NCBI GenBank assembly: GCA_964417785.1
Contig: CAYQJO010000086.1
Location: 1 to 16,241, forward strand
Reading direction: 5' to 3'
DNA: 16,241 nt
Source: DAOTUL01 sp034437435
Lineage (GTDB): Bacteria > Chloroflexota > Anaerolineae > Aggregatilineales > Phototrophicaceae
Below, piece after piece: positions 1-6,666 of this stretch. The notes beneath the pieces were generated by a model, which saw only the letters and a program-made list of their open reading frames with translations, was not told the DNA's origin and made no database searches. The position numbers were made by a program, and so were the translations under genes. The stretch's first letter is position 1, and each line of letters begins with the position of its first letter.

Positions 1-43
1 GGCATCACTGCCACTTTGCCTTAAACCCCCTCTCATCACTTTT

Positions 44-52
44 TGATTTAAT
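44..52 (+). promoter_or_regulatory. Candidate extended -10 promoter for the PA14/SH3 gene
   Basis: TG at 44-45, one base, then TTTAAT at 47-52 fits an extended -10 element. Transcription would start near 59 and give a leader of about 20 bases before the GTG start at 80. No good -35 box is visible at the right distance. The rest of 1-79 shows no gene. Confidence 0.35.
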
Positions 53-79
53 AGAGATGAAAAGAAGAAAGGGGGCGTT

Positions 80-1948
80 GTGAAACGCATATGGATTGTT
101 CTACTTGTTCTACTGAGCCTTGCACCCGCGTTGGCCCAGAGCAGCGATGCGATCTGGAACGTCGATTATTACGATAATCCCTATTTGGCTGGGGATCGTG
201 TACATAATGAGACGGTCAGCCGCCTCGCATTTAACTGGGGTGTCGGCTCACCGGCACCGAATGTGCCGGAGGACGATTTCTCGCTCCGTGCTTCGACGCG
301 GGTTTTTCTGCCTGCGGGGACCTATCGTTTTTACCTGCTGGCCGATCACGGTGCAGCCCTGGAAGTTGATTTTCGCCCTGTCATCAGTAACATGCGTGAT
401 GGTGAAGGGCGGCCTGGTGAACTGCTGACAGTCGAACTCATTCTGGAGGCAGGCACACACCATTTCCAGGTCGATCATCGCGGCCTGGGGCATGAATCGT
501 ATCTCTATTTCACCTGGGCCGATCTGGCGACCAACCCGACCGGGCCGAACTTCCCCGACCCGATTGGTATTCCTACCGAGGGCGGACCCTGGATTGTCCA
601 GTACTTTGACAACACCGAATGGCGCGGTGATCCGGCCCAGACGCAGGAGGTGAACGCTATCGGACTGGATTGGGGCTTTGATCCGCCGGTACCCGGTGTG
701 AACCGCGATGATTTCACCGTGCGGGCTGTGGCCGATGTGTTTTTCCCGGCAGGCGACTATCGCTTCTGGGTGTTGGCAGACGATGCAGTCCGGTTGGCGA
801 TTGATTTTGACCCGATTATCGACACGCTCGATGACCCACAACCAGATGAGGTTATCTCTGAAGATGTGACGTTGGAACAGGGCTTCCATCGCATTTCGAT
901 CCATCTGCGTGAGTACAGCCTGAACGCTTTCCTCTATCTGGATTACCGTGATCTGGCGACCAACCCGACCGGGCCGAGTTTCCCCAACACGGGGACGCAG
1001 CCATCGTCAGGTGGACCCTGGACAGCGGAGTATTTCAACAACACCAATCTCTCCGGCTCGCCCATTGTGATCCAGAGTGAACCCGCACCGTCGCATAACT
1101 GGGGTGTGTCGGCACCGTTCCCCAACATGCCCGCGGACAACTTTTCCGCTCGTTGGAGTACCACCCAGTATTTCGATGGCGGCGACTATGAATTCCGCGT
1201 GCTGGCTGATGACGGTGTGCGCGTTTATCTCGACGGCGTGCTGCAAATTCTGCAATGGGGCAACTACACCGGGCAGACCAATATCGCCCGTGTGCGTCCG
1301 TTTATTGGCAACCACACGATTGTGGTGGAATACCTTGAGGCCGCCGGCGTGGCACAGATCGACTACAATCTGGTTCAGGTCAACCGGGTGGTAACGCCGA
1401 CACCCTTCATCCAGCCAACGCCTTTCTTCCCGACCCAACCGCCAGTGCAGCCAGCTGTGGCACCGACCGGTGCGACCGCCACTGTGCTGGCTGGACGGCT
1501 CAATGTGCGCGATGCACCAAATCCCTTCACCGGTGAGGTCCTGGTTCGCATCAACCGCGATGAGACCTATCCTATCCTGGGGCGCAACAGCAGCGCGACC
1601 TGGTGGTTGGTCGATGTCTTTGGCATTCAAGGTTGGGTGAGTGCGCCGTTTGTGCGGGTGCAGAACACCAGCCGGGTGCCGGTTGTCACCGATACAACGG
1701 CCCAGACACCTTCGACTGGCTACACGCTGACGACCACCGCGCAGTTGAATGTCCGCAGCGGCCCGAGTACCCAGTTCACTCAGATCGAGCGTATTCCGCA
1801 GGGGGGCCGTGTGCCGATCCTGGGGCGCAACACCGATGCGACATGGTATAAGATACGATATAACACTGTCGAAGGCTGGGTGAGTGGGGCCTGGGTGCGT
1901 TTGCAGTTCGGTGCCAATCTCAACCGCATCCCGGTGTTGTCGAATTAG
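80..1948 (+). CDS. Secreted protein with three PA14-like domains and two SH3 domains
   Basis: The GTG start is preceded by a purine-rich AAGAAAGGGGG ribosome site. The protein has 622 residues. A signal peptide covers residues 1-19 and ends ALA before Q20. Three repeated beta-rich units follow, at about 23-165, 167-308 and 310-435. Each opens with W-x-(V/A)-x-Y-(F/Y)-(D/N)-N and contains an N/D-WG-x-x-x-P motif and a P-A-G-x-Y-x-F-type strand, the pattern of PA14 carbohydrate-binding domains. Only the third unit keeps the classical DDGVRVYLDG signature; the first two read ADHGAALEVD and ADDAVRLAID. A Pro/Thr-rich linker leads to two bacterial SH3 (type 3) domains, at about 467-535 and 547-612, each with LNVR and GWVS motifs. 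The likely role is binding of glycans or cell wall outside the cell. No catalytic domain is visible. The LppX-like gene follows 53 bases downstream and is probably co-transcribed. Confidence 0.85.
   Translation: MKRIWIVLLVLLSLAPALAQSSDAIWNVDYYDNPYLAGDRVHNETVSRLAFNWGVGSPAPNVPEDDFSLRASTRVFLPAGTYRFYLLADHGAALEVDFRPVISNMRDGEGRPGELLTVELILEAGTHHFQVDHRGLGHESYLYFTWADLATNPTGPNFPDPIGIPTEGGPWIVQYFDNTEWRGDPAQTQEVNAIGLDWGFDPPVPGVNRDDFTVRAVADVFFPAGDYRFWVLADDAVRLAIDFDPIIDTLDDPQPDEVISEDVTLEQGFHRISIHLREYSLNAFLYLDYRDLATNPTGPSFPNTGTQPSSGGPWTAEYFNNTNLSGSPIVIQSEPAPSHNWGVSAPFPNMPADNFSARWSTTQYFDGGDYEFRVLADDGVRVYLDGVLQILQWGNYTGQTNIARVRPFIGNHTIVVEYLEAAGVAQIDYNLVQVNRVVTPTPFIQPTPFFPTQPPVQPAVAPTGATATVLAGRLNVRDAPNPFTGEVLVRINRDETYPILGRNSSATWWLVDVFGIQGWVSAPFVRVQNTSRVPVVTDTTAQTPSTGYTLTTTAQLNVRSGPSTQFTQIERIPQGGRVPILGRNTDATWYKIRYNTVEGWVSGAWVRLQFGANLNRIPVLSN
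521..548 (+). repeat. 28-bp exact direct repeat, copy 1 (inside the PA14 gene)
   Basis: This stretch encodes the DLATNPTGP linker after PA14 unit 1. It is identical base for base to 950-977, which lies 429 bp (143 codons) downstream after unit 2. Identity in third codon positions suggests recent duplication or gene conversion between repeat units. Confidence 0.85.
950..977 (+). repeat. 28-bp exact direct repeat, copy 2 (inside the PA14 gene)
   Basis: This is the second copy of the 28-base repeat at 521-548, in the same reading frame. It encodes the DLATNPTGP linker after PA14 unit 2. Confidence 0.85.
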
Positions 1949-1961
1949 ATGGAATATGTAT

Positions 1962-1983
1962 GGGCGTGGCAGTGTCCACGCCC
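1962..1983 (+). promoter_or_regulatory. GC-rich hairpin between the PA14/SH3 gene and the LppX-like gene
   Basis: GGGCGTGG (1962-1969) and CCACGCCC (1976-1983) form a perfect 8-bp stem with a 6-base loop, 13 bases after the TAG of the first gene. No run of T follows, so it is not a standard intrinsic terminator. It may limit read-through or stabilise the upstream mRNA. It lies in the leader of the next gene if that gene starts at 2002. Confidence 0.5.
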
Positions 1984-2001
1984 GCATCGATGGGGGGGGA
2001 T

Positions 2002-2886
2002 ATGAGACGATGGTTGCTTCTTGCACTGCTGGTTGTGTTAATGGTGCCGCTGGCGGCCCAGGACGATGATCCTATCGCCGTCATCGCCGAAGCACAGGAG
2101 CGCACCTGGACGCAATCCAGCTACCGCTTGCAGGGTGAGAACACCCTGACACAAACAGTCAGGGCTGGAGAAACAGAGAGCCAATCGACATTGGCACAGC
2201 AGGTCACACAGACGGTGGACGGTGTGTTCGCGTTTGCCGACACCGATGTTGTGGCGTCATCGCTGCTGTGGTATCAGGACCTGGCCTTAACGCTGCCCGA
2301 AGGCGTGACTCTAGGCGGTGATTTTAACCTGGAACTGGTCTTGCTGGACGAGATGCTCTATGTACAGGTACCGGAGGCCACTGGTGATTTCGCCAGTCTG
2401 ACAACCGATGGCTGGATCGCCACCGATGACCAGAGCGGCATCCTGCCCGGACTCAACGTCGCTGGTGGCGCGGATGTGCTGGCCGCGCTCTTCAGTATAG
2501 CGTTGGTGCTGCCGGTGACGCCGGAGACGGTGCAATCTATCGAACAGCCCGAACCGGATACTTACATCGTCGTGATTGATGTCGCCGCGCTGGCTGAATC
2601 CGACGATCTGGGGCCGGTTCAGACTGTGCTGGCGTCCATGTCGTTCGGCGGTGACATAACCAGTCTGTTCGATGCACTGCGTGACGACATGCGGGTGACG
2701 ATCACCTATTATCTGAGTAACGGCCTGATCGAGCGGACAGAGACCGAGGTCCAGGTTGTTACCACGTTAGCGGGCGACATCGAACTGGACCTTGATCTGC
2801 GACTGGTTTCCACAGCGCAATACAGCGAATTCGGTGCGCCGGTCGAAATTACACCGCCGTACATAGAATTGGACGTTCCTGGGTGA
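2002..2886 (+). CDS. Secreted LppX/LolA-like protein of unknown function
   Basis: An in-frame start exists at 1960, but 2002 is preferred. It puts a clean signal peptide at the N-terminus (MRRW, then a leucine/valine-rich core, then LAA before Q20) and lies just after a run of G that can serve as ribosome site, although spacing is tight. The precursor is 294 residues. There is no lipobox cysteine, so it is probably released or membrane-tethered by other means. The mature part starts with a helix (IAVIAEAQERTW) followed by long alternating strands (YRLQGENTLTQTV, LLDEMLYVQVP, TYIVVIDVA, ITYYLSNGLIERTETEVQV). This matches the antiparallel half-barrel of LolA/LppX/DUF6612-type proteins, which bind lipids or other hydrophobic molecules. 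It likely shares a transcript with the PA14/SH3 gene. Its last 38 bases overlap the 3' end of the methionine aminopeptidase gene on the other strand. The fold is inferred from pattern only. Confidence 0.65.
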   Translation: MRRWLLLALLVVLMVPLAAQDDDPIAVIAEAQERTWTQSSYRLQGENTLTQTVRAGETESQSTLAQQVTQTVDGVFAFADTDVVASSLLWYQDLALTLPEGVTLGGDFNLELVLLDEMLYVQVPEATGDFASLTTDGWIATDDQSGILPGLNVAGGADVLAALFSIALVLPVTPETVQSIEQPEPDTYIVVIDVAALAESDDLGPVQTVLASMSFGGDITSLFDALRDDMRVTITYYLSNGLIERTETEVQVVTTLAGDIELDLDLRLVSTAQYSEFGAPVEITPPYIELDVPG

Positions 2887-3592
2887 TAACGACGGTATGT
2901 TCCATCTGGGCGACCAGACTGCCATCGGCGGTTTTCAGCGTCCAGCCGTCGGGCATGGTGAAAATGCGGCGAGCGCCGGTCGTCAGGAAGGGTTCGAGTG
3001 TGACCACCATGCCTTCCTTCAGTTTGTCCCGGTTACGCCGGTTGTAGTAATTGGGGACCGACGGTGCTTCGTGGATATGCCGACCGACGCCATGTCCGCC
3101 GAGTTCTTCCAGGATATTGTAACCTTGCTTGCGGGCGAAGCGTTCTACCGCCCGACCGATCTGGTTGACGGCGACCCCTGCCCGTGCGCTTTCGATGGCG
3201 ATTTCCAGCGCTTGCTCGGTGGTGTCCAGCAGACGTTGAATTTCAGGTGAGACCGGTGGCACGGCAAAGCTGCGGCCCGTATCGCCCCAGTAGCCGTTTT
3301 TCACTGCGGAGACATCAATATTCACCAGATCGCCCGGATGAATGACACGGTCGCCGGGGATGCCATGCGCTGCTTCGTCGTTGATGCTGATGCAAGTATG
3401 GGCCGGGTAGTCATAAGCTTTGATCGGTGCTGATTCCGCGTTGTGCTGCTGCAAAAACGTGGCCCCGATGCTGTCCAGCTCGCCGGTCGTGACTCCGGCT
3501 TCCAGATGATCGGCCATGTGTTTGACGGCCATACCACATATCCGTCCGATTTCAAGCAGGCCGAGCAAGTCTTTGTCATTTTCTACGGTCAT
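2849..3592 (-). CDS. map: Type I methionine aminopeptidase
   Basis: The 247-residue protein removes the initiator methionine from new proteins in the cytosol. All the conserved residues of the two-metal pita-bread fold are present: substrate-site H76 in AAHGIP, metal ligands D93 and D104 (NIDVSAVKNGYWGDTGRSF), H167 in GGHGVGRHIHE, H174, E200 in TLEPF and E231 in QMEHT. These lie 3-4 positions before their E. coli counterparts (H79, D97, D108, H171, H178, E204, E235). Length is normal for the short type I form with no N-terminal extension. The start is supported by AGGG about 8 bases upstream. The gene is isolated from translation or secretion genes here, and its last 38 bases are antisense to the end of the LppX-like gene. 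Confidence 0.95.
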   Translation of the reverse strand: MTVENDKDLLGLLEIGRICGMAVKHMADHLEAGVTTGELDSIGATFLQQHNAESAPIKAYDYPAHTCISINDEAAHGIPGDRVIHPGDLVNIDVSAVKNGYWGDTGRSFAVPPVSPEIQRLLDTTEQALEIAIESARAGVAVNQIGRAVERFARKQGYNILEELGGHGVGRHIHEAPSVPNYYNRRNRDKLKEGMVVTLEPFLTTGARRIFTMPDGWTLKTADGSLVAQMEHTVVITQERPILCTAV

Positions 3593-3652
3593 GAGTTTAC
3601 CCTGTGTAACTGCCGTCTTCTATAGTACACCAGAACGCACGCTTGAGAATAG

Positions 3653-3667
3653 GCTAATGTGATTAGC
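3653..3667. promoter_or_regulatory. Palindrome GCTAAT-gtg-ATTAGC in the map/flavoprotein divergent region
   Basis: Two perfect 6-base arms are separated by 3 bases, in the intergenic space between the divergently transcribed map and flavoprotein genes. The size and symmetry suit a dimeric repressor site. No regulator gene lies nearby to pair it with. Confidence 0.4.
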
Positions 3668-3677
3668 TCAATATGTC

Positions 3678-3706
3678 TTGCCGGATAGGTCCCTATCGAG
3701 AATAAT
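3678..3706 (+). promoter_or_regulatory. Candidate sigma-70 promoter with a palindrome in its spacer
   Basis: TTGCCG (3678-3683), 17 bases, AATAAT (3701-3706) resembles a housekeeping promoter. The spacer holds the palindrome GATAGG-tc-CCTATC (3684-3697), placed where a repressor would block polymerase. Transcription would begin near 3713, giving a very short leader before the ATG at 3720 and cutting into the apparent ribosome site. The -10 call is therefore uncertain. Confidence 0.35.
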
Positions 3707-3719
3707 GATGGAGCGTTGT

Positions 3720-4637
3720 ATGCGAGATACTGTGATTATCGGCGCTGGCTTGTCCGGTCTGGCCGCCGCCGTTGAACTGGAAAAACGGGCCATGCCCTAT
3801 ACACTGATCGAGGTGAAACGCCAACCGGGCGGTGGCATCGACAGTGTGCGCCAGGGCGATTATATCTTCGACAGTGGGCCGATGGTGCATGCGCTGGCCG
3901 ATGTTGACTGGTTCCACACCTACATGCTGGAACTGGGCCTGGATAACGAACTCGTCTCTTTGCCCGACGGACGGATCGCGTTCAAGCATGGGACGCGCAC
4001 CCTGGTCGATGCGATGATCCAGCAGATCAACGCCCCGGTCATGCGCCGGATGGCCGTCAGCACATTGGGCCGATCGGACGATGGCCGCTTTTCGATCTGT
4101 ATGGAAAACGGCATGGTATTGGATGCCGGCGCACTGATCGTGGCGGCTCCGGCCCGCTATGCCGAGCGCATGCTGTATACGCTGGTACCGGAAGCGGCTT
4201 ACCGTCTTCTGGATTATCGCTACGATCACATCGCACGGGTGTCGTTCGGTTATGAACATGTGCATGGACTCGACATGCCCGACGATTACCCCGTGACCTA
4301 CATTGACCGTCTGGTTTGCCCCAATCGCGCTCCGGCGGATGCAGTTATCCTCCAGGTCGGATTGCGCTTTGATCCGGCGCACGGTCTGCCGCAGGACCCG
4401 GTCGGTGAGATTGCGGCCTTGATGGGCTGGCCCGATAACCCCGCTGCTGACCATATCGCCATCTGGCCGGAGTCGGACCCGATCATGTTTCTGGACGATG
4501 ACTTCGCCGGGACGTTGCAAACCGTTCAGGCGATGCTGCCAGACGGTGTGGCCCTGATCGGCAGCGACTACTTCGCGCACCAACCGCGTCTGGATGAGCG
4601 TATCCGGGCCGGTATCACCGCTGCTGCCCAAATCTGA
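3720..4637 (+). CDS. Compact FAD-dependent oxidoreductase, protoporphyrinogen-oxidase/amine-oxidase-like
   Basis: The ATG at 3720 is chosen over an in-frame TTG at 3678 because GGAG lies 6 bases upstream and the FAD fold then begins at once. The product is 305 residues. The N-terminus has the Rossmann signature VIIGAGLSG (G8, G10, G13), with E31 ending the second strand (TLIE) to hold the ribose, then the family motif RQPGGGIDS in place of the usual R-x-GG-R. GTRTLVDAM near residue 91 matches the GG-x-x-x-L-x-x-L region that follows the substrate domain in full-size members. The GSDYF...RIRAGITAA tail matches the C-terminal FAD-contact region. Full-size relatives have about 450-480 residues; here the stretch between the N-terminal FAD half and GTRTLVDAM is largely missing. 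The frame is open throughout. The substrate is unknown, and a role in heme synthesis cannot be assumed. Confidence 0.75.
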   Translation: MRDTVIIGAGLSGLAAAVELEKRAMPYTLIEVKRQPGGGIDSVRQGDYIFDSGPMVHALADVDWFHTYMLELGLDNELVSLPDGRIAFKHGTRTLVDAMIQQINAPVMRRMAVSTLGRSDDGRFSICMENGMVLDAGALIVAAPARYAERMLYTLVPEAAYRLLDYRYDHIARVSFGYEHVHGLDMPDDYPVTYIDRLVCPNRAPADAVILQVGLRFDPAHGLPQDPVGEIAALMGWPDNPAADHIAIWPESDPIMFLDDDFAGTLQTVQAMLPDGVALIGSDYFAHQPRLDERIRAGITAAAQI

Positions 4638-4656
4638 CGCTTTCCCGACGTAACCT

Positions 4657-4695
4657 TGTAAGCCGATATGTCCGGGTCTACCATATCGGCTTACA
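4657..4695. promoter_or_regulatory. Perfect 14-bp inverted repeat before the M23 peptidase gene
   Basis: TGTAAGCCGATATG (4657-4670) and its exact reverse complement (4682-4695) flank an 11-base loop. The repeat starts 19 bases after the flavoprotein stop and ends 17 bases before the next ATG. No T run follows on the plus strand. TTGTAA (4656-4661), 17 bases, TACCAT (4679-4684) is a possible promoter lying inside the repeat, so the element could be an operator, an RNA hairpin that guards the ribosome site, or a terminator without a U tract. Confidence 0.6.
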
Positions 4696-4712
4696 TGCTT
4701 TGGAGTTGATGT

Positions 4713-6026
4713 ATGTCTTTTGAAGAACCACCGATCAACCCGGAAGAGGATACTCGACCGACCGGGACCTTTCCCCAGGTCAGCGTTGATGAAACACCGT
4801 CAATCTACCCCCAGGCGACGACACAGCCAGCATGGCGTGGCCTGTTGGGGTTGGTATTCTTGCTGGTGGCGCTGGGATTCACGGCTGCCAGCGTTTTCGT
4901 CCTGTTGACGGGTGGCGACTCCGATGAAGCGGAGCCAGCCACCCCGGTTGCTGGTGCGCCGGCCGCCAGCCCAACATCGCCACCCACTGATATTCCTGTC
5001 ACACAACCGCCGAGCATCGCACCTGGCGGGGATGTGATCGACGTGCTGCCAACGTTGGACCCGGAGACGGCCAACGCCCTGCTGGCGCGACCGCTGGAAA
5101 TATTGATGGCACCCGAAGTCGGGCAGGTAGAGCGCGGTGTACTCGAACCGTTTACCATTATCCCGGATCGCCCACGCAATGAGATTATCACCTATACGGC
5201 GGTGAAGGGGGATTCCATTGAGGCGATTGCTGACCGCTTCGGCCTGGAACCGGAGTCCATCGCGTGGTCCAATCCGCGTTATATGATCCAGGCACTGCAA
5301 CCCGGATATGAACTGGTCATCCCGCCGGTGGACGGTGTATACATCAAGGCGGTCGGCAGCACACGCACGGTGGCTGATTATGCCAATCAGTACGAAGTTG
5401 AAGACCCCTATGTCGTGCTGGATTCAGAGTTCAACGATCTACTTGGTCTGGGACCGGACTCGGTACCATCGAGTGGCACACCGCTGTTTATTCCCGGTGG
5501 TGAGGCGGAGGAGGTCGTCTGGGTGGCCGAGATCGAAGTCACGGAAGGCGGTGGCAGCAGTGGTGCTGGCAGCGGTCCGGGGCGAGTGGTGTTCCAGAAC
5601 GGCCAGCCAGGATCGTGTGCGCCGCAGGATATTGTCGGGGGGACCAACTGGGTCAACCCGCTGGCACCAGGAACCTACACCATCACACGCGGTTATTCCA
5701 GCTACCACACCGGCATTGATCTGGCCGGATCGCCGGGAACGCAGGTGCGGGCTGCCAACGGCGGGCGCGTCATCTTCGCTGGTTGGAACAGCTTTGGTTA
5801 CGGTTATGCCATCGCGATCATTCATGGCCCGAACATGACGGTCTATGGTCACTTGCAGGAGGGCGGTGTGTTTGTCTCCTGCGGCCAGGATGTGGTCGCC
5901 GGTCAGGTGATCGGCGCGATGGGCAGCACGGGTCAATCGACGGGGCCGCATCTCCACTTCGAGATTCGCAGCCGTGCAGGTAACACGTATGCGCCGTATA
6001 ACCCGGCGGCCACTATCGGGTTCTAG
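4713..6026 (+). CDS. Membrane-anchored LysM and M23 (LytM-type) peptidoglycan endopeptidase
   Basis: GGAG sits 7 bases before the ATG. The 437-residue protein has a short Pro/acidic cytoplasmic tail (1-40), one membrane segment (about 42-66) and a low-complexity Ala/Pro/Thr linker (70-110). LysM-like modules follow, at about 158-205 (YTAVKGDSIEAIADRFGL ... LVIPP) and more weakly at 206-262, then a Gly/Ser spacer near 279-290 and a C-terminal M23 domain (about 310-430). The M23 zinc and catalytic residues are intact: H332 and D336 in YHTGIDLA, H380 in YGHL, and H413/H415 in GPHLHFE. It should therefore cut peptide cross-links in the wall from the outer face of the membrane. C302 and C390 could form a disulfide around the active domain. 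It carries the hairpin 4657-4695 in its 5' region. Partners for septation are not visible nearby. Confidence 0.9.
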   Translation: MSFEEPPINPEEDTRPTGTFPQVSVDETPSIYPQATTQPAWRGLLGLVFLLVALGFTAASVFVLLTGGDSDEAEPATPVAGAPAASPTSPPTDIPVTQPPSIAPGGDVIDVLPTLDPETANALLARPLEILMAPEVGQVERGVLEPFTIIPDRPRNEIITYTAVKGDSIEAIADRFGLEPESIAWSNPRYMIQALQPGYELVIPPVDGVYIKAVGSTRTVADYANQYEVEDPYVVLDSEFNDLLGLGPDSVPSSGTPLFIPGGEAEEVVWVAEIEVTEGGGSSGAGSGPGRVVFQNGQPGSCAPQDIVGGTNWVNPLAPGTYTITRGYSSYHTGIDLAGSPGTQVRAANGGRVIFAGWNSFGYGYAIAIIHGPNMTVYGHLQEGGVFVSCGQDVVAGQVIGAMGSTGQSTGPHLHFEIRSRAGNTYAPYNPAATIGF

Positions 6027-6039
6027 GTCTTAACGTAGT

Positions 6040-6068
6040 TTGACGTCGTTTGTGACGTACCCTAGAAT
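6040..6068 (+). promoter_or_regulatory. Sigma-70-type promoter for the J-domain-like gene
   Basis: TTGACG (6040-6045), a 17-base spacer and TAGAAT (6063-6068) match both consensus boxes closely. Transcription would start near 6075, about 25 bases before the ATG at 6100. The TTG of the -35 box is also the in-frame upstream start candidate at 6040, which argues against that start. Confidence 0.6.
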
Positions 6069-6099
6069 CGGAAAACAGTCCAATTTCTGGGGGATATTT

Positions 6100-6573
6100 A
6101 TGGCGACCAACGTCAAAGATTATTACAAGGTTCTGGGCGTGACACGGGATGCGAGCTTCGATGAGATTAAGATCGCATTCCGCCAGCAGGCTATGCGCTA
6201 CTCCGATGGCAACGATCCCAACGCCAGAGCGCTCAAAGAGGCATTTGACATCCTGACCGATCCCAAAAAGCGCAAGCAGTATGACCGCTATCTGGATAAA
6301 GAGACCGCCAGAGCAATCAAAGAAAATCCGCTGCAAGCCTGGGAGTATCTGACACTCCAATCCAGCAAGAACTACGGTGTGATCAAATACTATATCAACG
6401 GTCGCCAGGAACCGAAGCTCAAGAACGCGCTTTTTGCCAACGTCATCAACATGTTCGGTGCCGAGGGTTGGGAGCTGGTCGGTATTGCATCGGATGCCGG
6501 CCAGCAGACCTTTGTATTCAAGCGCCCGACCGACGAACCACCGGCGCAGCAGGAGAAGATTGCGCCCGCCTGA
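6100..6573 (+). CDS. Degenerate J-domain protein fused to a DUF4177 domain
   Basis: The ATG at 6100 follows GGGGG with a 6-base gap and lies downstream of a good promoter. The protein has 157 residues. Residues 7-64 read as a J domain (DYYKVLGVTRDASFDEIKIAFRQ ... AFDILTDPKKRKQYDRYL). The loop between helices II and III reads RYSDGND, so the HPD tripeptide needed to stimulate DnaK ATPase is replaced by YSD at 34-36. Residues 81-142 (WEYLTLQ ... NMFGAEGWELVGI ... TFVFKRP) match the DUF4177 pattern of an N-terminal WEY strand, a GAEGWELV core and a terminal F-x-F-K-R strand. No membrane segment or signal is present, so it is probably cytosolic. Without HPD it is unlikely to act as a normal DnaJ co-chaperone and may use the J fold for binding only. 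dnaK and grpE are not nearby. Confidence 0.8.
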   Translation: MATNVKDYYKVLGVTRDASFDEIKIAFRQQAMRYSDGNDPNARALKEAFDILTDPKKRKQYDRYLDKETARAIKENPLQAWEYLTLQSSKNYGVIKYYINGRQEPKLKNALFANVINMFGAEGWELVGIASDAGQQTFVFKRPTDEPPAQQEKIAPA

Positions 6574-6607
6574 TTCCACGCTGCTGGTGTTAAGAATCGG
6601 CGTCACA

Positions 6608-6636
6608 TTGACGACAGCCACAATCGCCCGCATACT
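6608..6636 (+). promoter_or_regulatory. Candidate sigma-70 promoter for the Uma2 gene
   Basis: TTGACG (6608-6613), a 17-base spacer and CATACT (6631-6636) lie in the 93-base gap after the J-domain-like gene. The -35 box and the spacer length equal those of the promoter at 6040. The start codon is at 6667, giving a leader of about 24 bases. Confidence 0.4.
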
Positions 6637-6666
6637 GGGATTAGTGTAGGTAAATGGATAAAGTCG

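Noticed and set aside
1007..2026. Long open frame of 339 codons on the minus strand
   Set aside because: It lies antisense to the PA14/SH3 gene, has a composition rich in His/Arg/Thr with no domain, and is a product of codon bias opposite a well-supported gene.
3693..4631. Open frame of 312 codons on the minus strand
   Set aside because: It is antisense to the flavoprotein, which has a clear FAD motif. The shadow frame shows no signal, motif or ribosome site.
4657..4695. Inverted repeat as insertion-sequence end or attachment site
   Set aside because: There is no transposase or recombinase, no target duplication and no second copy in the window.
6040..6099. Upstream TTG start for the J-domain-like gene
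   Set aside because: The TTG is the first half of a near-consensus -35 box, and a strong G-rich ribosome site serves the ATG at 6100.
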